Assembly: GCA_900553895.1 (NCBI GenBank)
Contig: USFB01000026.1
Span: 1-29,292 of the forward strand
Reading direction: 5' to 3'
Length of the DNA stretch: 29,292 nt
From: an uncultured bacterium
Lineage (GTDB): Bacteria; Cyanobacteriota; Vampirovibrionia; Gastranaerophilales; Gastranaerophilaceae
Position 1 is the first letter of the stretch; each line of letters opens with the position of its first letter. Below the pieces are notes generated by a model. The model saw only the letters and a list, made by a program, of their open reading frames with translations, was not told where the DNA came from and made no database searches. The position numbers were made by a program, and so were the translations under genes. Shown one piece after another: positions 20,398-29,292 of this stretch.

Positions 20398-21666
20398 ATG
20401 GAAAGATTTATCGGACTTATAGGGATAGTTGTTATATTTTTAATTGTTTTTATGATGTCAAACAACAGAAAAGCTATTAACTACAAAACTATCGGAACAG
20501 GTTTTTTATTACAAATACTTTTAGCAGTATTTATTTTTAAAGTTCCAATAGGACAAAAAATGTTTCTTATGATAGGTCTGTTTATTCAAAAAATCCTTGA
20601 ATTTGCGACAGAAGGCGGTTTATTCGTTTTTGGCGCACTTTTACAGAACGACCGTTTAATAGAATTATTTGGCAAAAGCGGTACTATTTTTGCAGTGCAA
20701 CTTATATGTACAAACATCTTTATGATGGTTTTAGTAAACATTCTTTACTACTACGGAATCATGCAACGAGTTGTTGCAATTTTGGGTAAAGCAATGAACA
20801 AAATCATGCACATATCAGGTGCAGAAGCTCTTTCTAACGTAGCTAGTTCTTTCGTCGGTCAAATTACAGCGCAAATAATGATTAAGCCATATTTAGAAAA
20901 ACTTACACGTTCTGAGTTATTAGCTTCAATGGCTGGAAGTATGGCTTGTATTTCCGGTGCTATAATGCCGATTTATATCGGAATGGGAATTCCTGCTCAT
21001 TATATTTTAGCATCATCAGTTATGGCGGCTCCCGGAGCAATGATTTTAACAAAAATTGTTTATCCGGAAACAGGCGAACCTGAAACAAGAGATAACATCC
21101 GAATTTCTAAAAGAAGAACTTTTGCAAATGTATTTGAAGCGATTTCTAACGGAGCTTCTGACGGTATGAAGGTTGCGATTAATGTAACAGCGATGATTTT
21201 AGCACTTGTTGCACTTGTTGCATTTATCGACTGGATTTTAGGATTGGGCGGAATGTTCTGCTACAATTATATTCCGGGCTGTTCTCATTTGGCATTTTTA
21301 TCACACCTGTCATTAAAATTAATTTTAGGAAAAGTATTTTCAATATTTGCAATTATAATCGGTGTTCCGCTTCATGATGCTTCTACAGTAGGTGCTTTAA
21401 TGGGTACAAAACTTGTACTGAATGAAATGGTTGCTTATGTTGACTTAACTCATGTTGCTCAATCACTTAATCCTAAGAGCTTCATGATTGCAAGTTTCGC
21501 TTTATGCAGTTTCGGTAACTTCGGTTCGATTGCAATCCAGATTGGCGGTATCGGAGAACTTGCACCAAACCAAAAGAAAAACTTGGCAAGACTGGGTTTA
21601 AGAGCTCTTATATGCGGAACTTTGAGCTGTTATCTGTCAGCTGCAATCGTTGGTGTTCTATTGTAG
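20398..21666 (+). CDS. nupC: Concentrative nucleoside transporter (CNT/NupC family)
   Basis: An inner-membrane, cation-coupled nucleoside importer. The 422 residues carry about ten membrane helices and CNT blocks: an N-terminal GLIGIVVIFLIVFMMSNNRK region, FVFGALLQNDRLIELFGKSG, the GAEALSNVASSFVGQITAQI motif, MAGSMACISGAIMPIYIGMGIPA, then FEAISNGASDGMKVAINVTAM and a late GTLSCYLSAAIVGVLL helix. The AAGGAG at 20387-20392 and a clear promoter mark it as its own unit. The last 59 nt overlap a convergent small gene. Substrate range cannot be read from the sequence. Confidence 0.94.
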   Translation: MERFIGLIGIVVIFLIVFMMSNNRKAINYKTIGTGFLLQILLAVFIFKVPIGQKMFLMIGLFIQKILEFATEGGLFVFGALLQNDRLIELFGKSGTIFAVQLICTNIFMMVLVNILYYYGIMQRVVAILGKAMNKIMHISGAEALSNVASSFVGQITAQIMIKPYLEKLTRSELLASMAGSMACISGAIMPIYIGMGIPAHYILASSVMAAPGAMILTKIVYPETGEPETRDNIRISKRRTFANVFEAISNGASDGMKVAINVTAMILALVALVAFIDWILGLGGMFCYNYIPGCSHLAFLSHLSLKLILGKVFSIFAIIIGVPLHDASTVGALMGTKLVLNEMVAYVDLTHVAQSLNPKSFMIASFALCSFGNFGSIAIQIGGIGELAPNQKKNLARLGLRALICGTLSCYLSAAIVGVLL

Positions 21667-21928
21667 TTAAGATTTCATCTTCCATAAGTAGTCCTATATT
21701 TATAATATTAGAAATTTGATCTGACAAAATTTCCAGCATGTTAATAAAATTATTTCGTTCTGCACTTAACGGAGCTATCATTTCTTTTGGAATACCATAA
21801 TATTGTCCGCTAAATTCTATGCTTTCACAATTTCGTCTTGTAATTTGAACCAATGAATCCATTTTATATAATTCGTTAAAAGTTTCTTGATGAAATGATA
21901 ACAACTTACTACCATGTTTTTTGCTCAT
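21608..21928 (-). CDS. Small conserved-looking hypothetical protein (106 aa)
   Basis: A helical, soluble 106-residue protein with no recognised domain. Its middle reads ETFNELYKMDSLVQITRRNC, then QYYGIPKEMIAPLSAERNNF and INMLEILSDQISNIINI. It resembles, from memory, a family of short proteins in gut bacteria with the IPKE...LSxERNxYINML pattern, but the function is unknown to me. The evidence for reality is AGAGGTG 6 nt before the ATG and normal codon use outside the overlap. Its last 59 nt are antisense to the end of nupC, so the two transcripts converge and overlap with no terminator between them. Confidence 0.72.
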   Translation of the reverse strand: MSKKHGSKLLSFHQETFNELYKMDSLVQITRRNCESIEFSGQYYGIPKEMIAPLSAERNNFINMLEILSDQISNIINIGLLMEDEILTTIEHQRLQLTDNSSKFRI

Positions 21929-22095
21929 AATACACCTCTATACAATGTTAAAATATTCTCAATTCCTTTATACATTTAGTATAAGCCGACAATAAATTTT
22001 GTCGCTCATATATTTTCCAATTACAAAAATTTACAATTTAAAATTTTTTTAAACTCGCTTTTGTGATAAGATTTGATTAAAGGAAGTATAAGATT

Positions 22096-23175
22096 ATGGA
22101 TATAAAAAAAATATTATTTAGAACGAATTCGATTGATGTTGAAAAAGCTTTGCCTGATGCATTGATTTTGTGTGGCAAAGATGGCAAAATTCAATGGGTG
22201 AACGATGTTGCGGCAGAAATTTTTGAAACTTCAAAAATGCACCTTCTTACATCAAATATAAGCGATTTTATAGAAAATCCAATGAACTTAATTTCAAGCT
22301 CTGTTATAATGCACAAGCCTGTTATTACTAAGTTTGTGGATAAAGAAATATATTTTGATATGACAGTAAAAGAAATTGCAGAAGGATATGTGCTTGATTT
22401 CCGTGATGCGGTGCAAAATTCTGCAATCGCTCAAGACGATAAAACAGAAGAAATTAATAGAGAAAAAAATAATTTCTTGCTTAAACTTGCTAATGATTTA
22501 AAATCACCAATCCAATCCATTGTTGGTTTTTCTCAAGCAATGGCTGACGGTTTAGGCGGTGAAATGAGCGAGCAGCAAGAGAAATATATCAGAATTATTA
22601 ATAAAAATTCTTCAGAATTAATGTATTTTGTAGGCAAGCTTTTAGAACTTTCTCAAACTGAGTCAGCTTTAAAAGAACCTGATAAAAAGACTTTGGATGT
22701 TTTGGCTTTAGTTAATTCTGTTGTAAGATTTAATGAACAGCTTTATAAAGGTAAAGAAGTTAAAATTTCAATTAAACCGGAAGAAGATTTTAAAAAGACA
22801 ATTTCTACTGATGAAGAAATTTTGAAAAATATTTTGCAAGATGTTTTGGAAATAATTCTAAAATCAGTTGATATGGGCGAAGTTGCGATTACGTTATCGA
22901 ATCCGAATGATGAATTTATTTCTTCAAAGAACTTGGCACCGGCTCAATATACAATGATTTCACTTTCTACAAGTGCATTGTTGCTTTCAGAAAACGACTT
23001 GGAATGTATGTTTGACCCGTACACAATTTTAGATTCTACAAACAGAAAGAATGTATTAAGAGCAATGGTTTTAGCTAGTGTAAAAAATCTTGTTCAGTCA
23101 TTAAACGGTATAGTTTGGGTTGAATCTCAAATCTTGAAAAATACAAGTTTTAATATTATAATTCCTTCTAACTAA
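22096..23175 (+). CDS. Degenerate PAS-histidine-kinase-like protein (pseudokinase)
   Basis: A 359-residue soluble protein with kinase architecture but no intact active site. Residues 14-100 look like a PAS domain (ALPDALILCGKDGKIQWVND). Residues 120-190 form a HisKA-type hairpin, in which the S-H-E-L-R-T-P-L motif reads LANDLKSPIQ: Asn133 stands in place of the phospho-accepting His. In the ATPase-like part (235-359) the N-box Asn is replaced (Ile253 by alignment), the D-x-G-x-G of G1 reads STSALLL at 291-297, and G2 G-x-G-L-G reads NVLRAMVL. The end SFNIIIPSN matches the kinase end strand. AAAGGAAG precedes the ATG. The gene is closely followed by the ABC ATPase gene. A signalling adaptor is the likely role. 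Confidence 0.75.
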   Translation: MDIKKILFRTNSIDVEKALPDALILCGKDGKIQWVNDVAAEIFETSKMHLLTSNISDFIENPMNLISSSVIMHKPVITKFVDKEIYFDMTVKEIAEGYVLDFRDAVQNSAIAQDDKTEEINREKNNFLLKLANDLKSPIQSIVGFSQAMADGLGGEMSEQQEKYIRIINKNSSELMYFVGKLLELSQTESALKEPDKKTLDVLALVNSVVRFNEQLYKGKEVKISIKPEEDFKKTISTDEEILKNILQDVLEIILKSVDMGEVAITLSNPNDEFISSKNLAPAQYTMISLSTSALLLSENDLECMFDPYTILDSTNRKNVLRAMVLASVKNLVQSLNGIVWVESQILKNTSFNIIIPSN

Positions 23176-23193
23176 GGAGTTTACGGAGTAGGG

Positions 23194-24222
<1,029 letters not shown>

Positions 24223-24223
24223 G

Positions 24224-27200
24224 ATGAAAAAGTATAAGAATTATATAATTATAGCGTTTGCTGTAATAGCATTTTGTGTTTCAATTTGTTTTGTGCCGAT
24301 TGATGCGACCAGATTTATTCCTGCAATAGAATCTCAGGTGACAAAAGATTTGGGAATAAAAATTCATATTGAAAAATTGATTTTGCGCTTTGGACCGTCT
24401 TTAAAGGTTAAAGCACCTGTAATGCACATGATGTATGAAGACGGACAAAAATTCGGTCAGTTTGATAATGTAAAATTCTTTATACCTTGGTCATCTTTAT
24501 TCAAAAACGATGTTGTTGTAAAACGTCTTTATGCAGATAAATTAATTGTAAAAGTTAAATCTAATGACAAATATTTACCTGCTTTTGTGGAAAAACTTAA
24601 CGCAAAAGATTTTAACGAAACACCTGATGTTACTTTAAAATCATATAGTGTTTGTTATTATGACAAAGATTTAGAAAAGCATTTTAAGCTTGTCGGATCA
24701 GACCTAAATCTTGCAAAGCTTGTTAATTATAAAAATTTAAGCGTAAAAACAATCGGTGAATTCTTTATTAATGATAAAAAATACATATCTTACGATGTTT
24801 CAATAGTTCCTAATATTGAAATGAGCGAGAAGAAAGATTTCAATATAAATGAGTTCGTAGAGCAAATGGAAGCTCTTGATTTTCATTCTGATATAATTGC
24901 AGATTTGAAACTTTATAAGAATTTGACGGGTGATATTCAAATTTCAGGTTTAGTTAATATTGATAATATTTCCGTACTTGATTCTAAAAAGAAAACGCCA
25001 AAGAGTTTTATTTACTTAACTTTCTTGGGCGATAAAATAGGGGTTTTATCTAATATTTATGCGTCTGTTGACAAAAAAGTTTATATAGATGGTGTAGTAA
25101 ATAATTCCAAAAAGCCTTCTGTTGATTTGAAGGTTAAGACTGATGAAATTAAGCTTGCGGATTTATATCAAAAAGTTAAATTGCTTGCTGATTTTTCAAA
25201 ATTCAAAGAAATCAATTCGCTTGATGGTACTTTGAAAGCGGATTTTAGTATTAAGGGTGATTTGAACAAAATTAAATCTGCAGGTTACTTAAAGGTTAAT
25301 AATGCAGCTGTTAAAGCAAACGGATTAGACGTTAATAAAATCAATGCTGATGTGGATTTCTCAAACAACGTGATAAATATTGTTAATGCGATTGGTTACG
25401 TTAACAATGCGCCAATTATGGCAAAAGGTAAGATTGATAAAAATCTTGATATCGAACTTTTGATGAATAAAGTTGAACTAAAACATCTTTGCCCTTCTGA
25501 ATTTGGTGTAAAAAACGGTATCGCATCACTTGTAGCTAATTTAACAGGAACATTAGACAATCCAATCCATAAAGAAAACTTGCAGGTGGAAAACTTTAGT
25601 GCGCAAAACAAAGACGGAAATTTATCATTTGCAACTTTAAAAATTGATACAAATAAAAATAATATAGCATATATAAATAATTTGACATTGAAACCTAAAG
25701 CAACAGAAGCAATCAAACTTCCGCTTTTGAAACTTTATATAGAAAGAGATTCTATTAAAGTTCCTGAAACTAATATTTTCATGCCAAATTCAAAAATGAT
25801 AGCAAAAGCTGAGATAACAAATTATAGTACTAATGATTTAACATTTAGTGCTGTAGTAAACGGTTTTGTTAATTCAAGAGATTTAAAAGTTCCTGTTCAA
25901 TATGCAGCTGTTTATCCGGTTAAATTTGCAGTAAACGGCAATCGTGATACACAGAATATTATGGCACAAGTTTTGATGGATAAAGCGCTTATCTTAGATG
26001 AACCGTCTTTAATCAATCTTGTTTCAAAATTAGAAAACAATACTTTGAAGATTGAAGATTTGTCAGTTTCATCATTTAACGGCAAGCTTTCGAATGATTT
26101 CAAGGCGAACTTAAAAGGTCAAAAGAAAGTTATAATATCAGGTAATGTTGAAAATCTTAAAAATGCAGTATTTAAAAATATTAGAGTATTTATACCACAG
26201 CAATTGAACGTAACATTTATGGACAATGTTGCTCAATTAAAAGGTGATATTTTTGTAAACGGCAATTTCAATAAACCCGAAATTGTTGGTCAAATTACGG
26301 TCCAGAACTTTATTAATCAGTTCTTACAGCTTGGCGCAACAAATACGACTATTGATTTCAACAAAAATATTGCAGTCGTAAATGCACCTATGGTTAAAAT
26401 CGGCGATTCTTCAATGGGAATCAATTCAACGATTTCAACCGATATTTCAAAGGAATTATATGTAAAAAATATTAGTGTTAAATCAAAGTATATGAATACT
26501 GATACGCTTTTAATGTACAAAGATAGTCCTATTGCAAAAGCTTTGCCACTTAACGTTAATGAAGGCAAATTCTATTCGGAAAAAGCACTTGCTACTATTT
26601 ATAATTCTCCGCTTTATTTATCAGCTTTGAATGCGGATTTTAAATTGAAGAATAATAAATTGGAATTAAAAAATATTTCTTCTGAAATATTTAATGGTAA
26701 ATTAGCAGGTAACATTGATTTTAATTTAAAGGATGAAAACTTTAATTCAAGAATTCAAGCAAGAGGAGTGAGCGCAGCGCCAATTTTTGATATTGTATCA
26801 ACCAGAAAAGACACAATAAGCGGCGTTATGGATTTTGATACTAATATGCAGGGTAATTTAAGCTCTAAACAATCGCTAGATGGTGATTTGAAGTTCATTA
26901 TCCATAACGGCAGAATGGGAACTTTAGGTAAATTAGAACACTTGTTATATGCTCAAAACGTTATTGCTGATAACATGCTAAGAACTTCTTTGAGCGTTGT
27001 AACAAAGGCTGTAACGCTTAAAGACACAGGTTTGTTTAAATACTTGAGAGGCGATATCACAATGAAAAACGGTATTGCAAATATTAAAATGCTTCAATCT
27101 CAAGGTCCTTTAATGACATTATTTATTAAAGGTCAATATAATCCTGTTACAGATTACGCAAAACTCGTTGTTCTAGGACGTTTATCAGATGAAGTGGTAT

Positions 27201-27484
27201 CAGGACTTGGCGCGTTCGGTGATTTTTCTTTTAATAAATTAATGGTAATGCTAACAGGCGAGGATAATAAGTACAATTTATTGCCGGAAGATTTTGAAAA
27301 ACTTCCACCACTTCCTACAAAAAACACAAAAGAATTTAGAAGTGTGATTAATGGTATAGTGGACAAACCAAGTTCTGTATTGTTGTTCAACTGGATATCA
27401 TACACACAAAAATCTTACAGGCAAAAAGATGTACCTATGACGGATGTTAAAGTGCCTGAATTTATTGAAAGCTTGCCTTATTAG
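24224..27484 (+). CDS. AsmA-like giant envelope protein
   Basis: A 1086-residue protein with a single N-terminal membrane anchor (about 6-24, NYIIIAFAVIAFCVSICFVP), then a periplasmic chain. DATRFIPAIESQVTKDLGIK and KAPVMHMMYEDGQ at the start are the AsmA/YhdP-type opening: an integral anchor followed by a strand where 'L.....G' alternates. Hundreds of residues of alternating beta strands follow (for example GDLNKIKSAGYLKVNNAAVK), and the C-terminal part has the AsmA-style block from ISGVMDFDTNMQGNLSS to RLSDEVVSGLGAFGDF. Such proteins form long hydrophobic grooves that carry phospholipids between the membranes. The ATG follows the ABC gene stop by 1 nt, so they are coupled. AsmA family membership is by pattern, not search. 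Confidence 0.8.
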   Translation: MKKYKNYIIIAFAVIAFCVSICFVPIDATRFIPAIESQVTKDLGIKIHIEKLILRFGPSLKVKAPVMHMMYEDGQKFGQFDNVKFFIPWSSLFKNDVVVKRLYADKLIVKVKSNDKYLPAFVEKLNAKDFNETPDVTLKSYSVCYYDKDLEKHFKLVGSDLNLAKLVNYKNLSVKTIGEFFINDKKYISYDVSIVPNIEMSEKKDFNINEFVEQMEALDFHSDIIADLKLYKNLTGDIQISGLVNIDNISVLDSKKKTPKSFIYLTFLGDKIGVLSNIYASVDKKVYIDGVVNNSKKPSVDLKVKTDEIKLADLYQKVKLLADFSKFKEINSLDGTLKADFSIKGDLNKIKSAGYLKVNNAAVKANGLDVNKINADVDFSNNVINIVNAIGYVNNAPIMAKGKIDKNLDIELLMNKVELKHLCPSEFGVKNGIASLVANLTGTLDNPIHKENLQVENFSAQNKDGNLSFATLKIDTNKNNIAYINNLTLKPKATEAIKLPLLKLYIERDSIKVPETNIFMPNSKMIAKAEITNYSTNDLTFSAVVNGFVNSRDLKVPVQYAAVYPVKFAVNGNRDTQNIMAQVLMDKALILDEPSLINLVSKLENNTLKIEDLSVSSFNGKLSNDFKANLKGQKKVIISGNVENLKNAVFKNIRVFIPQQLNVTFMDNVAQLKGDIFVNGNFNKPEIVGQITVQNFINQFLQLGATNTTIDFNKNIAVVNAPMVKIGDSSMGINSTISTDISKELYVKNISVKSKYMNTDTLLMYKDSPIAKALPLNVNEGKFYSEKALATIYNSPLYLSALNADFKLKNNKLELKNISSEIFNGKLAGNIDFNLKDENFNSRIQARGVSAAPIFDIVSTRKDTISGVMDFDTNMQGNLSSKQSLDGDLKFIIHNGRMGTLGKLEHLLYAQNVIADNMLRTSLSVVTKAVTLKDTGLFKYLRGDITMKNGIANIKMLQSQGPLMTLFIKGQYNPVTDYAKLVVLGRLSDEVVSGLGAFGDFSFNKLMVMLTGEDNKYNLLPEDFEKLPPLPTKNTKEFRSVINGIVDKPSSVLLFNWISYTQKSYRQKDVPMTDVKVPEFIESLPY

Positions 27485-27497
27485 AATATTCATAAAT

Positions 27498-27523
27498 GGT
27501 GCGTGATTTAGCGCACCGTTTTT
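27498..27523 (+). terminator. Rho-independent terminator of the AsmA-like gene unit
   Basis: GGTGCG (27498-27503) pairs with CGCACC (27512-27517) around an 8-nt loop, followed by a T run. Confidence 0.75.
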
Positions 27524-27524
27524 A

Positions 27525-27553
27525 TATACAAAGATTCTTGTTTATACTATAAT
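27525..27553 (+). promoter_or_regulatory. Promoter of the symporter gene, close to its start codon
   Basis: A perfect -10 TATAAT lies at 27548-27553, with TATACA (27525-27530) 17 nt upstream as -35. The predicted start point falls at about the ATG at 27560, so the mRNA may be leaderless; no Shine-Dalgarno is visible. Confidence 0.5.
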
Positions 27554-27559
27554 TGTAGT

Positions 27560-29032
27560 ATGAGTTTAGATGCCGCAATAGATAGCTTGCTATCGCCGAT
27601 AGCTGATAAAGTATCAGGGATAATATTTTCGTATATAACGATTAACGGAGTGAAGGTAGAATTTTTAATTGTACTCCTGATTTTTGCAGCAATATATTTT
27701 ACAATAAGAACAGGTTTTATTGGTATTTGGGGCTTTAAGCACGCAATAAAATTGATTACCAATAATTATGAACATAATAATCCGAACGGATATCAAAGAA
27801 AGAAGAAGGGTGAATTGTCATCTTTTCAAGCCTTGAGTGCCACCATTTCAGCTTCAGCAGGAATTGGCAATGTTGCAGGTTCGGCAGCTGCGGTTTCTAT
27901 TGGTGGGCCGGGTGTTATTTTTTGGATGATTATTGCCGGATTTTTCTCAATGGCATTAAAATTTTCAGAAGTATTGCTCGGAGTAAAATTTAGGAGCACA
28001 AATCCTGATGGCTCTGTTTCTGGTGGGCCGATGTATTATATTTTAGTTGGTTTAAGAGGAAAATATTCACAAAAATTTGCTCCATTTTTAGCTAAAACTT
28101 ATGCTGTATGCTGTATATTTGCTATGATAGGTGGTTGGAATTTGTTCCAAATCAATGCTATGACAGCTCAATTTACAGAAGTAACCGGTGGCGAAAATAG
28201 CTTTTTTGCGAATAACGGTTGGATTTTAGGAACTATAGTTGCGGTTATAACTTGGTTTACTATAATTGGTGGAATTAAAGCTATTGGAAAATTTACTTCA
28301 AAAGTTACACCGGTTATGTGTTCTTTATATGTTGCGAGCGCATTTTTAGTTTGTTTAGTAAATGTTCATCATTTACCTGAAACATTAGTTTTGATAGTTA
28401 AAGAAGCTTTTTCTCCAAGGGCAATGACTGGTGGTGCTCTTGCATGTTTACTTTGGGGATTTAGAAGGGCTATGTTTGCTAATGAATCCGGTTTAGGCAC
28501 TGCTCCTATTGCATTTTCTGCTGTTAATACTAATAAGCCTGTTGCACAAGCGTTTATTTCAATGTTACAACCTTTCGTTGATACTGTAATTGTAGGCGTT
28601 GCAACTGCATTTGTAATAGTTGTTTCCAGGGCTTATTTAACAGTTGATGGAATAGCAGGAATAGAATTGACATCTAAAGCTTTTGCAACAATTTGCCCTG
28701 CTTATCCGATATTATTAACGGTTATGGCAAGTTGTTTTGTATTATCTACAATGCTTTGCGGTTCATTTTACGGATTAAAAGCATGGGGCTTTTTATTTGG
28801 TAATTCTAAAAATAAAACAAGAGTTTTTCAAGCTATCTATTGTTTATGCATTATCGCCGGCTCAGCAATGAATTTTCAAAGTATCATCAACCTTTCCGAT
28901 GCGGTAACCCTGTTCCTTGCCGTTCCAAATTTAATCGCAGTTTTTGCACTTTCCGGCATTGTAATAAAAGAATTGAAACGTTATTGCGAACGCTATAATG
29001 TTGGTGTTAAAGTTGCAAAGTATTTAAAGTAA
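27560..29032 (+). CDS. Sodium:alanine symporter (AGCS family)
   Basis: An inner-membrane importer of alanine or glycine driven by sodium or protons. The 490 residues match the family along their length. Blocks are YFTIRTGFIGIWGFKHAIKL, GELSSFQALSATISASAGIGNVAGSAAAVSIGGPG (the signature G-x-G-N-I-x-G...G-G-P-G), KFRSTNPDGSVSGGPMYYI, AMTGGALACLLWGFRRAMFANESGLGTAP and LCGSFYGLKAWGFLFG. About ten membrane helices are visible. The N-terminus is of normal length from the ATG at 27560, so no later start is needed. The gene has its own promoter and lies beyond the terminator of the AsmA unit. Alanine versus glycine preference cannot be told. Confidence 0.95.
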   Translation: MSLDAAIDSLLSPIADKVSGIIFSYITINGVKVEFLIVLLIFAAIYFTIRTGFIGIWGFKHAIKLITNNYEHNNPNGYQRKKKGELSSFQALSATISASAGIGNVAGSAAAVSIGGPGVIFWMIIAGFFSMALKFSEVLLGVKFRSTNPDGSVSGGPMYYILVGLRGKYSQKFAPFLAKTYAVCCIFAMIGGWNLFQINAMTAQFTEVTGGENSFFANNGWILGTIVAVITWFTIIGGIKAIGKFTSKVTPVMCSLYVASAFLVCLVNVHHLPETLVLIVKEAFSPRAMTGGALACLLWGFRRAMFANESGLGTAPIAFSAVNTNKPVAQAFISMLQPFVDTVIVGVATAFVIVVSRAYLTVDGIAGIELTSKAFATICPAYPILLTVMASCFVLSTMLCGSFYGLKAWGFLFGNSKNKTRVFQAIYCLCIIAGSAMNFQSIINLSDAVTLFLAVPNLIAVFALSGIVIKELKRYCERYNVGVKVAKYLK

Positions 29033-29292
29033 TTTTTGCAATAAAATTACGTCAGTTGGGTATACCTGCCCAACAAAAACCTAGAAAAAAGTAAGGTAGG
29101 GTAGAAAAGCATAAGCGGCTACCGCTGTTTATATTAGAAAAAAGTCATGATTTAAAGTTTAATCATGACTTTTTTCTATCAATACTCGCCACTTGGGCAA
29201 TCCGGAATTGCCGAACTGTCGAATAGCGCAACAATCCTTACCGGAGTTTAATATAAGTATATTAAATCTTTTTCATACTTCCAGCTATTCTT
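29033..29292. other. Gene-free tail with several hairpins
   Basis: No convincing gene. Hairpins: GTTGGG (29055-29060) with CCCAAC (29069-29074); AGCGG (29114-29118) with CCGCT (29122-29126); the terminator at 29136-29177; GGCAAT (29196-29201) with ATTGCC (29207-29212). It is richer in GC than its neighbours. The minus strand might hold the last codons of a gene beyond the edge, but this cannot be decided. Confidence 0.5.
29136..29177. terminator. Long bidirectional terminator hairpin
   Basis: AGAAAAAAGTCATGATT (29136-29152) is perfectly inverted at AATCATGACTTTTTTCT (29161-29177), a 17-bp stem with an 8-nt loop and poly-A/poly-T flanks within the stem. It can end transcription in both directions, including that of the symporter gene. 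Confidence 0.85.

Noticed and set aside
29262..29292. C-terminal codons of a minus-strand gene beyond the edge (RIAGSMKKI, then stop)
   Set aside because: Only nine codons are visible and a second frame is equally open; too short to support.

Overview
The window is AT-rich and densely coded, with a Gram-negative envelope gene set: a type V autotransporter, an AsmA-like giant protein and a SPOR protein. Three things suggest a gut non-photosynthetic cyanobacterial relative (Melainabacteria/Vampirovibrionia, probably Gastranaerophilales): a Tic20-like membrane protein beside ribosome-related genes, small secreted-type proteins with 'INFR' and 'FKG' motifs, and the overall codon and AT style. The lineage call is inference from recalled family patterns, not from a search. 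No rRNA, tRNA, CRISPR array, transposase or integrase was seen.

Layout. 1-981: two minus-strand genes, one cut by the window edge, the other a calpain-like cysteine-peptidase-type protein. 1138-4015: a plus-strand block rpiB, rsfS, TPR protein, Tic20-like protein, then rpsP behind its own structured leader. 4151-4531: a small FKG-repeat protein, facing (across a bidirectional terminator) a 903-residue coiled-coil/repeat protein on the minus strand (4648-7359). 7425-10333: HEAT-repeat protein, queC, a DUF366 protein and a SPOR protein, tightly packed. 10343-14203 (minus): a Pmp-like autotransporter with 16 FxxN...GGAI repeats. 14586-16283: a winged-helix protein and a DUF262/GmrSD-like protein with an altered DGQQR motif. 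16399-17433: a DnaJ-type co-chaperone. 17530-20258: gcvT-gcvH-gcvPA. 20398-21666: CNT nucleoside transporter, overlapped at its end by a small antisense gene. 22096-27484: a degenerate histidine kinase, an ABC ATPase and an AsmA-like protein, closely spaced. 27560-29032: AGCS sodium:alanine symporter. 29033-29292: a gene-free cluster of hairpins.

Most interesting signals: (1) a two-part 50-bp element with fixed spacing, repeated upstream of two separate minus-strand genes (141-190 and 7421-7470), which looks like a shared promoter/operator; (2) a kinase-like protein that has lost the phospho-accepting His and the N, G1 and G2 boxes, encoded with an ABC ATPase and an AsmA-like protein; (3) a winged-helix + degenerate DUF262 gene pair; (4) the Pmp-like passenger of the autotransporter; (5) the unclassified 903-residue protein driven by the shared element. 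Housekeeping genes (rpiB, rsfS, rpsP, queC, gcv genes) are ordinary in sequence.
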